DNA of 10,808 nucleotides from CAYNJW01 sp964397665 (GTDB lineage: Archaea; Nanobdellota; Nanobdellia; Pacearchaeales; GW2011-AR1), in contig CAYNJW010000020.1 in NCBI GenBank assembly GCA_964397665.1, positions 1-10,808 on the forward strand. Reading direction: 5' to 3'. A model generated the notes under the pieces. That model saw only the letters and a list, made by a program, of their open reading frames with translations. It was not told the DNA's origin and made no database searches. Position numbers and translations under genes: made by a program. Every line of letters starts with the position of its first letter. The stretch's first letter is position 1. Below, one piece after another: positions 1 through 6,105 of the stretch.

Positions 1-1
1 A

Positions 2-907
2 TTAATACTTAAATCTAATATAATTAAAAGCACTTGCTACGGCTATTGCTCCCTCTCCTGTTGCAACCACCATTTGTTTGAAAGAATTATTTGTAACATC
101 TCCTGCTGCGAAGAATCCTTCAATATTTGTTTCTGTTTCTTTATTTGTTACAATGTATTCGTTTTCTAAGTTTATCTTCAGATTTTTTAAAAGATTTGTA
201 TTTGGTTCTGCACCAATTTCTACAAAGATACCATTAACTTTAATATTTTTATTTTCATCATTTTTGATTATTTCTAATCCTTCAACTAAGTTTTCACCCA
301 ATACTTTTTTAGGTATTGATGAGTAAATTACTTCTATATTATCTTTTGTTTCTATTTGTTTTAGTGTTCCTGGTTCACATCTTAGTTTTTCTCTTCGATA
401 AATAACATAAACTTTTTCTGCAATATCTGCTAAATATAAAGCTCCTTCAGCAGCAGCATTAGCACCACCAATTACAGCAACTGTTTTATTTTTGAAAAAC
501 ATCCCATCACAAGTTGCACAGTAAGAAACGCCCTTTCCAATTAATTCTTTTTCCATAGGTATGTTCATATGTCTATGTTGTGTTCCAAGTGCATAAATTA
601 TTGATTTTGCTTTTATTGTTTCATTAGCCATTTCAATTATAAAATCTTTATTTTCTTTTTTTATTTCTTTAATGTTTGATTGTAAAAAATTTGTTCCAAA
701 TGATTCTGCTTGTTCTTTCATTTTTTGAGTAATCTCTGTTCCAGAGGATATTTTTCCTGGCCAGTTTTCAACTTCTAAAGCTCCAGTTATTGCACCACCA
801 AAATTTTCAGTTATAACTATAAAGTTCATATTGTATCTTGCTGCATAAATTGCTGCAGTTAAACCTGCCGGTCCACCACCGAGAATTGCTAAGTCATATT
901 TTTCCAT
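2..907 (-). CDS. trxB: Thioredoxin reductase (NADPH, FAD)
   Basis: This 301-residue flavoprotein should reduce thioredoxin in the cytoplasm using NADPH. It is full length for the low-molecular-weight family. Visible in order: an N-terminal FAD-binding Rossmann motif GGGPAGL (residues 10-16), the redox-active pair in CATC (C130 and C133) followed by DG, an NADPH-binding glycine motif GGANAA (147-152) with the phosphate-binding arginines in YRREKLR (170-176, the family's HRRxxxR with Tyr for His), and the C-terminal FAD motif GFFAAGD (264-270). The RR...R set suggests NADPH rather than NADH. The ATG is chosen because a TATA box lies about 26 bases upstream, giving a leaderless transcript. It has its own promoter and is probably not part of the operon behind it. 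No thioredoxin gene is visible here. Confidence 0.95.
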   Translation of the reverse strand: MEKYDLAILGGGPAGLTAAIYAARYNMNFIVITENFGGAITGALEVENWPGKISSGTEITQKMKEQAESFGTNFLQSNIKEIKKENKDFIIEMANETIKAKSIIYALGTQHRHMNIPMEKELIGKGVSYCATCDGMFFKNKTVAVIGGANAAAEGALYLADIAEKVYVIYRREKLRCEPGTLKQIETKDNIEVIYSSIPKKVLGENLVEGLEIIKNDENKNIKVNGIFVEIGAEPNTNLLKNLKINLENEYIVTNKETETNIEGFFAAGDVTNNSFKQMVVATGEGAIAVASAFNYIRFKY

Positions 908-927
908 AAATGTTAGTTTTAATTAGA

Positions 928-937
928 CTTTATAAAA
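928..937 (-). promoter_or_regulatory. TATA box of trxB
   Basis: Read on the minus strand this is TTTTATAAAG, centred about 26 bases before the trxB ATG at 907. That spacing puts transcription initiation at or next to the start codon, as expected for a leaderless archaeal mRNA. No Shine-Dalgarno sequence is seen. Confidence 0.55.
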
Positions 938-964
938 TTTTGTGAAGTTTGTTAACTTTTGTAA

Positions 965-1150
965 TTATTTTGGTAATGCTGGAGGTCGAGGAATAGAATT
1001 TCCACCGATATTAGCAAGTTGAGAATTTCCTCCAAGATTAATTGGTGAAGAATTTCCAGTTAAGAAAAAGTAAGTACCTATTCCAATTATTATTAACAAG
1101 ATTAAGATTATAATCCACATCCAAGTTGAACCTTTTTTATTTTTTATCAT
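965..1150 (-). CDS. Small single-helix membrane protein with GGNS-rich tail
   Basis: This 61-residue protein of unknown function starts with a positively charged stretch ending KNKKG, then a single hydrophobic helix (about residues 10-30), then a short external tail rich in Gly, Asn, Ser and Pro. The KKG-hydrophobic arrangement resembles a class III (prepilin-type) signal, which would be cut after Gly7, so it could be a pilin-like subunit; a simple membrane anchor is equally possible. The tail holds GGNS twice (40-43 and 49-52) and ends GGNSIPRPPALPK, closely matching the C-terminus of the gene just upstream. Its ATG lies one base after that gene's stop codon, so the two are almost certainly co-transcribed and translationally coupled. 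No function is claimed. Confidence 0.75.
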   Translation of the reverse strand: MIKNKKGSTWMWIIILILLIIIGIGTYFFLTGNSSPINLGGNSQLANIGGNSIPRPPALPK

Positions 1151-1151
1151 T

Positions 1152-1793
1152 TTAATTAGGTATCTGGGGAGGCATTATTGAATTTCCTCCAAATTTACAT
1201 TTATTTGGAACTTTAATGATTAATCCTAGACTTGACATATCATTTGGAAATTCCATATTTAAATCTAGTTTTTTATATTCCTTAAAATAATAATATGCAC
1301 TCTGAATATCACAATTTCCTTTTAAATTATTCAATGTTTGTCCCAACGCACTTTCTGTTACTGAAATAAAATTCCAACCAGGTACTAGTTCTCTTTTTCT
1401 TATTGAAACCATGTCACCAACTTCATATTCTATCATTCCATCTCTTTGTATATAGACCCATGCAGAAGAAGATTCTATTAAATGGATCTTTGCACTTTGT
1501 TTATCTTCAATATTTAATTTTTCTTCATCTAAATTAGGATAAATTTGTAAATATTCATTTTGTGAAGGTGAATAAACGTAGATTGCAGAAATATCTTTCT
1601 CTTTTATGTCTGAATTTGCAGTTAATCTATTAGAATAAACACCACCATTAAGTAAGTTCCAACCTTTTGAAACAGATGCGGTATAAATTATGTTGTCATC
1701 ATCGCCATTTATATGTTCTTCATACGCAGATACAAAAATAGATATACCTATTAAACTAACAATAAAAAGGATTAAAGTTAAATTTTTTTTCAT
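1152..1793 (-). CDS. Secreted protein with two GWN-type repeats
   Basis: This 213-residue protein has a clear N-terminal signal peptide: MKKN, a hydrophobic core at residues 5-20, and a likely signal peptidase site after VSA at 23. The mature part contains two related halves. Each opens with a Gly-Trp-Asn motif (GWNLL at 44-48, GWNFI at 139-143) and continues with an aromatic strand (AIYVYSP at 70-76, SAYYYF at 165-170). This pattern recalls the GWNLIS-type beta domains of archaeal and bacterial surface proteins. The second half carries two cysteines (C161, C199) that could form a disulfide outside the cell. The C-terminus, GGNSIMPPQIPN, resembles that of the next gene. It is probably a cell-surface or secreted protein, its partner being the 61-residue protein one base downstream. 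A TATA box about 27 bases upstream indicates a leaderless transcript. Confidence 0.8.
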   Translation of the reverse strand: MKKNLTLILFIVSLIGISIFVSAYEEHINGDDDNIIYTASVSKGWNLLNGGVYSNRLTANSDIKEKDISAIYVYSPSQNEYLQIYPNLDEEKLNIEDKQSAKIHLIESSSAWVYIQRDGMIEYEVGDMVSIRKRELVPGWNFISVTESALGQTLNNLKGNCDIQSAYYYFKEYKKLDLNMEFPNDMSSLGLIIKVPNKCKFGGNSIMPPQIPN

Positions 1794-1815
1794 ATTAATA
1801 TTCTGGATAAATTAT

Positions 1816-1825
1816 TATTTATAAA
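1816..1825 (-). promoter_or_regulatory. TATA box of the secreted-protein operon
   Basis: On the minus strand this reads TTTATAAATA, centred about 27 bases before the ATG at 1793. It lies back to back with the tyrS promoter in an 88-base divergent region. The flanking bases resemble the element found at 7951-7973 and 8308-8330. Confidence 0.6.
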
Positions 1826-1852
1826 CTTATCTATTAATTTTCTCTAAAAAGA

Positions 1853-1860
1853 TTTAAATA
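1853..1860 (+). promoter_or_regulatory. TATA box of tyrS
   Basis: TTTAAATA preceded by purines (AAAAAGA, a plausible TFB recognition element), centred about 25 bases before the tyrS ATG at 1882. The spacing predicts a leaderless mRNA. Confidence 0.6.
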
Positions 1861-1881
1861 TCCCTCTTTATAGTTAGTTTT

Positions 1882-2904
1882 ATGACACCTGAAGAAAAGT
1901 TTGAATTGATTACACGTAATTTACAGGAAGTAATTGGTGAAGATGAATTAAAAGAAAAATTGAATTCAGATAAAGATTTAACATTATATTGGGGAACTAT
2001 GCCAACTGGAAGTATTTCTATTGCTTATTTTTTTCCAATGTTAAAAATTGCAGATTTTCTAAATGCCGGTTGCAAGGTTAAAATTTTATTGGCAGATTTA
2101 CATGCTGCTTTAGATGGTGTCCCTTGGGAAGAATTAGATAAAAGATATGATTATTATAAGAAAGCTATTGAAACAATGCTTGAAACAATTGGAGTTGATC
2201 ATTCAAAATTAGAATTTGTAAAAGGTTCTGAGATTCAACTTGCACCAGAATATACTTATGATGTTTTACAATTGTCAACACATATAACAACTAAAGGTGC
2301 TACAAAGGCTGCTTCAGAAGTTGTTAAAGGATTAGAGAATCCCAAAGTTGCAGGGTTAATTTATCCTTTAATGCAGGTAATGGATGAAGAATATTTGAAA
2401 GTAGATGCGCAATTCGGCGGAATGGATCAAAGAAAAATTATGGTTTTAGCAAGAGAACTGTTACCAAAAATAAAATATGACTCAAGAATAGAGTTAATCA
2501 ATCCTCTAATAAGGGGTTTAGTTGGGGAAAAAATGAGTTCTTCTATAAAAGCAAGCAAAATTGATTTAATGGATGATGAAGAAGAAGTAATGAAGAAAAT
2601 GAATAAAGCAGATTGTATTGCAGGAGATCCAGATAATGGAGTTATGGCTTTATTAAAATATTTTATTTTTGTTTATAAGATTGATAGGGATGAGAAATTT
2701 TTGATAGAAAGGCCTGAGAAGTTTGGTGGAAATTTAGAGTATTCTAATTATGAAGAAGTTGAAAAAGATTTTATAAGTAAATCATTACATCCTCAAGATT
2801 TAAAGGCTGGTGTTGCAAAAGAAATTAATCTTCTTTTAGGGAATTTTAGAGATAATGAAGATTTAAAGAGTTTACATGAAAAAGCTTATAAAAATTTCGA
2901 TTAG
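1882..2904 (+). CDS. tyrS: Tyrosyl-tRNA synthetase, archaeal/eukaryotic type
   Basis: This class I synthetase charges tRNA-Tyr with tyrosine in the cytoplasm. At 340 residues it matches the compact archaeal form and the catalytic core of the eukaryotic cytosolic enzyme. Visible features are the N-terminal nucleotide-binding segment YWGTMPTG (36-43), the tyrosine-pocket stretch VDAQFGGMDQRK (174-185), the KMSSS loop (217-221, intact) and a helical C-terminal anticodon-binding part. The wording of several segments (YWGT..TG, ADLHA, DEEYLKVDAQFGG.DQRK) follows the eukaryotic enzyme as recalled from memory. One oddity: the HIGH signature reads SIAY (45-48), whereas the eukaryotic enzyme has HVAY, so the conserved first histidine is a serine. 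The protein otherwise looks intact and is probably active. The leaderless start is supported by the TATA box at 1853-1860. Confidence 0.95.
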   Translation: MTPEEKFELITRNLQEVIGEDELKEKLNSDKDLTLYWGTMPTGSISIAYFFPMLKIADFLNAGCKVKILLADLHAALDGVPWEELDKRYDYYKKAIETMLETIGVDHSKLEFVKGSEIQLAPEYTYDVLQLSTHITTKGATKAASEVVKGLENPKVAGLIYPLMQVMDEEYLKVDAQFGGMDQRKIMVLARELLPKIKYDSRIELINPLIRGLVGEKMSSSIKASKIDLMDDEEEVMKKMNKADCIAGDPDNGVMALLKYFIFVYKIDRDEKFLIERPEKFGGNLEYSNYEEVEKDFISKSLHPQDLKAGVAKEINLLLGNFRDNEDLKSLHEKAYKNFD

Positions 2905-2919
2905 ACAATTAACTAAAGC

Positions 2920-2926
2920 TTTAAAA
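2920..2926 (+). promoter_or_regulatory. Possible TATA box before the PP-loop-like gene
   Basis: TTTAAAA in the 44-base gap after tyrS, centred about 26 bases before the ATG at 2949. The gene may therefore have its own leaderless transcript in addition to read-through from tyrS. Confidence 0.4.
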
Positions 2927-2948
2927 TCTCTTCAATATTCTAAAAATA

Positions 2949-3452
2949 ATGGTTGATGAAAATATTGTTTGGGAATTTACAAATAAAAGAAAGTTAAATA
3001 AAAAAGAATTTTTACATTATATTGAAAAAAAAGTTTTTAAAACAATTAGAAAATATGATTTGTTGCCGGAGGATAGAAAAATAATTCTTAAAGATGATGG
3101 TTTTTTGAATACTGTTCTTTTGAAATTTATTTTAGAAAAAAAGTTTAAGGTTGATTATGGTGATGTTTTTAACTTTGTTTCAGATAATCTTACAGATGTT
3201 GCAGAGAATGCATTTAAGAATGTTCTTGCTGGAAATTTTGATGGTTTGAAAGCTAAAGATAAATTTTGTCGTCCATTATACGATTTAACTGATGAAGAAC
3301 TTGAAAAGTATGGTGAACTTTTAAATTTAAAAGGTAAAAAAAGAGAAAGGGACGAAAAGATTGTTGAACTTTTTGAAAAATTTAAAAAGAAAAATCCTGA
3401 TTTAGATCATAATATTGTAAATGCAATGGCACAAGTTTTCGAAGTTATTTAA
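2949..3452 (+). CDS. Reduced, probably non-catalytic TtuA/Ncs6-like PP-loop protein
   Basis: This 167-residue protein is not an obvious named enzyme, but its segments follow, in order, those of the TtuA/Ncs6 (CTU1) family, the ATP-pyrophosphatases that 2-thiolate tRNA. Residues 21-39 (FLHYIEKKVFKTIRKYDLL) match the helix before the ATP site. Residues 49-54 read DDGFLN where SGGKDS would stand, followed by the expected VLLKFIL. Residues 79-96 (DNLTDVAENAFKNVLAGN) parallel the family's HNLDDEAQT..MNLLRGD. RPLYDLTDEELEKY (108-121) parallels KPLYEIPE.EV..Y. The N-terminal zinc finger, the ATP-binding residues and much of the middle are missing; active members are about 300 residues. So it is likely a pseudoenzyme, perhaps an RNA- or partner-binding remnant. 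Its end overlaps the convergent HAD gene by 8 bases. Homology is inferred by eye. Confidence 0.75.
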   Translation: MVDENIVWEFTNKRKLNKKEFLHYIEKKVFKTIRKYDLLPEDRKIILKDDGFLNTVLLKFILEKKFKVDYGDVFNFVSDNLTDVAENAFKNVLAGNFDGLKAKDKFCRPLYDLTDEELEKYGELLNLKGKKRERDEKIVELFEKFKKKNPDLDHNIVNAMAQVFEVI

Positions 3453-4083
3453 TTTTTTTAACTAATTTTTTTAAATCTTCAAAGTTATGGACTATGAAGT
3501 CTGGTTTTTCTTTTAAAATTTCTTTCATAGTTGACCAAGCACAAGGATTATGGATTGCAACAGCATAAACACCTGCCTTTCTAGCATATCTTATATCTGA
3601 GAATCTATCTCCAACATACATTATTTCATGATGTTTTAATTTATATTTTCTTGCAATTTTTCTAATCATTTTATCCTTTGTTTTAAAAGAATTTGAACCA
3701 TAAGTATGGTTAAATATTTTATCAGTTTTTAATTTCTTTGAAGAGAGTCTTATAAAATCATTACGCCCATTTGAAATAACAATCATAATATGTTTTTTAG
3801 ATAATTCTTTTAAAGGTTTTATTTTTGTACATAATTTTATTTCACCATTACTAACTTTATTTTTCATATCAATAAATAAGTCTTTTCTAAATCTTGAGAT
3901 GTATTTTTTGTCCAAACCTAACCCCTTAAAAATTTCTTTAGATTTTGCACCCATTAATTTTCTTAATTTTTTAGAATCAAACGTAAATTTTTCATTTTTT
4001 AATGTTTCCGAGATAGATTCAAATGCAATCTTTTTAGTATCAGAGATTGTTCCATCGAAATCAAAGAATAAAGCTTTAATCAT
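3445..4083 (-). CDS. HAD-superfamily phosphatase (Gph-like)
   Basis: This 212-residue cytoplasmic hydrolase of the haloacid dehalogenase superfamily resembles phosphoglycolate/nucleotide phosphatases. Motif I is FFDFDGT (residues 6-12; D8 the nucleophile, D10 the acid/base). Motif II is the serine in VISNG (102-106). Motif III is a lysine near 136-138. Motif IV is GDRFSDI (158-164), with the magnesium-binding aspartates. An alpha-helical cap of about 65 residues sits between motifs I and II, typical of C1-cap enzymes. The substrate cannot be read from the sequence. Its ATG follows the stop of the upstream receptor-like gene by one base, so both form an operon and may share a process. Its 3' end overlaps the convergent gene at 2949-3452 by 8 bases, leaving no room for separate terminators. 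Confidence 0.88.
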   Translation of the reverse strand: MIKALFFDFDGTISDTKKIAFESISETLKNEKFTFDSKKLRKLMGAKSKEIFKGLGLDKKYISRFRKDLFIDMKNKVSNGEIKLCTKIKPLKELSKKHIMIVISNGRNDFIRLSSKKLKTDKIFNHTYGSNSFKTKDKMIRKIARKYKLKHHEIMYVGDRFSDIRYARKAGVYAVAIHNPCAWSTMKEILKEKPDFIVHNFEDLKKLVKKIK

Positions 4084-4084
4084 T

Positions 4085-6005
4085 TTATTCTTTGCCCATT
4101 CGTTTTAGAATACTTTTCAATTTTTCGTTGTTAGCCGCTCTATCTTTTACTTCAATTAATTCATAAATAACATTTTTCCCAATAGTACTTGATTTTTCTA
4201 TTTTTACTTCCCTAGGAATTTTATTTTTAAGATTATCTGAGATTAGTATTTTTCCCTTAGAAACATCAGATATTTTTCTAGAAAGAATTATTGTATTTTT
4301 TAGACTTGTGTATTTTAATTTTCCTTCTTCTAAAGTGCTGATTATTTCACCAGAATTTATCCCTATATTAAATTCAATTTTATCCTTGAATTTTTTATTA
4401 TACTCTTTTAAGGAATCGAATAGTTTCTTACCTGTTTTAACTGCTAAAATTTCATTATGGAAGGTCTTAGTAGTTAATGGTGAAAAAATAATCATAAGAT
4501 AGTCATCTTTTCTTTCTATCATTCCTTTTGCTTCTTTTGCAGATTTTAATATTTCTAATAGTTCTTTTTTCGCATTTTTTCCTAATGTTTTCATATTTGA
4601 AATTTTTAAAGAAATTATAGATGCTTGACTCTTTTCACCAGATAACACTAGGGTAGATTCTGCTCCAGTAGTTTTGATTTTAGGTTTTTCTATTTTCCCA
4701 TTTGGTTTAATAGTTGTTTTCTTTTTCTTATTAAATAATTTTAATATTTTTTTCTGTTTTAATTTTGATGCTTTTCCACCCTTTCTAAAAAAGATAATTC
4801 CTGCTGCGCTAATTATTAATATTAAAAAGATCCAGATTAATGGGAATTTACTAAAGATATTTATTCCTTCAGAGTCATTTATTGAAATTGCATTACCAGT
4901 TAATAAGATATTTTTTTCAATTGCTTTTTCTCCACTTTTTATTTTAACTGTATATTCTCCGTTTGGAGCATTCAAATTGAATTTTCTTGTTTCACCCTTA
5001 TTAATATTCAATTTTAAGGTTTTTATTTTTTCACCGATTCTTACATCTATAGATTTGTTATACTTCACATTTCCAATATTTTTTATAGTCAATAAAGAGC
5101 CTTCGAGATTAATATTTATCTTTTGTATTTCTAAAACTTCGAAGTTTTTTTCAGAAAGTAATTTTTCATAAGAAGGTAATATTCTCCAAGTTCCTGCGGT
5201 AGAATTAAATGGTAAATTTAATTTAATTGAATCTCCAGATTTAACTTTTAGAATTTTTTCATTATTTTCTGGAGAAAGAATTGTTAAGGTTATTAATCCA
5301 TCCATTTTAACTCCTGCTTGATCAATTATTTCTGTTGAAATTTTAAAGTCTTTTCCAGGAATTGCTTTATCATTTGCTAAACTTATTTGAATAAATGTTG
5401 GAACTTGATTTACTTTAAAACTTATTGTTTTGTTTTCACTATTTAGGATTTTACCTTCTAATTCATCATATACAAAAATTTCAAGAGTATATTCTCCAGA
5501 TTCTATTGTTTCAGGTATTTGGAATTTTTCAACAAATTTACCGTCAGTAATTTCTTTTGTTGTTTTAATTATTCCATTTATTTTTCCAAAACCTTTTAGA
5601 ACCTTTTTATTTTTTTTCACCGCAGTTAAACTTAAAGTTGCAATTTCACCAGGATTATATTTTTCTTTGTCTAATTTAATATCAAGATTAATTTTATTGC
5701 TTATTTCAAATTTTGAAGTAGTTGTTTCTTCAGTATTTATCGATGCTTTAAATTTACAATCTCCAGTTGAGTTTCCGATATAATCCTTAATTAGAGGTAT
5801 TTTCAAAGATCTTGTTTGTTCTTCCCCAATATAGAAACTTTTACCAATTATTTTTTCTAAAACTTCAGTATTTTTTCCACAAATTAATTCAACAGTGAAC
5901 CACCCATTATTTGAAGTAGGCTTAAGAGTTACAATTAGTGGAATTTCATCACCAAGATTATAAGTTCCAAGTGGTTCATTTATTGATATTGATGCAGAAG
6001 CAAAA
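4085..6005 (-). CDS. Receptor-like membrane protein with degenerate class III cyclase domain (5' partial)
   Basis: 639 residues are visible, numbered here from the first codon at 6002-6004; the start lies in the N run. The frame stays open to the gap and begins with FASASISIN, which looks like the end of a signal peptide (cleavage after ASA). Residues 5 to about 365 are beta-rich repeats with PGE/GEY strand-turn patterns, likely extracellular Ig-like or macroglobulin-like domains. A membrane helix follows at about 387-406, then a basic linker. Residues 459-617 match the layout of a class III nucleotide cyclase domain: ISLKISN (464-470), DDYLMIIF (500-507), NIGINSGEI (546-554), YTSLKNTIILSRKI (565-578), GKILIS (584-589). 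The first metal aspartate appears to be Lys and the transition-state Asn an Ile, so it is probably catalytically dead. It heads an operon with the HAD phosphatase. Ligand unknown. Confidence 0.8.
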
Positions 6006-6105
6006 NNNNNNNNNNNNNNNNNNNNNNNNNNNNNNNNNNNNNNNNNNNNNNNNNNNNNNNNNNNNNNNNNNNNNNNNNNNNNNNNNNNNNNNNNNNNNNN
6101 NNNNN
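6006..6105. other. Assembly gap of 100 Ns
   Basis: Exactly 100 undetermined bases, the conventional placeholder for a scaffold join of unknown length. It must contain the 3' end of the nucleotidyltransferase gene and the start codon and signal peptide of the receptor-like gene; both genes are on the minus strand. Whether extra genes lie between them cannot be told. Confidence 0.97.

Noticed and set aside
4674..5171. Plus-strand 165-codon frame rich in Phe and Ile
   Set aside because: It is antisense to the receptor-like gene; the Phe/Ile/Leu run reflects the complement of Lys/Asn/Glu codons.
4085..5806. Start of the receptor-like protein at the TTG codon 5804-5806
   Set aside because: The frame is open upstream to the gap at 6006 with 66 more codons of the same beta-rich style, beginning with a signal-peptide-like ASA site; no promoter or ribosome site is seen at the TTG.
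5980..6005. Residues LLLHQYQ as the C-terminus of the nucleotidyltransferase
   Set aside because: They arise only by reading through 100 placeholder Ns; the same bases encode the receptor-like protein in another frame.
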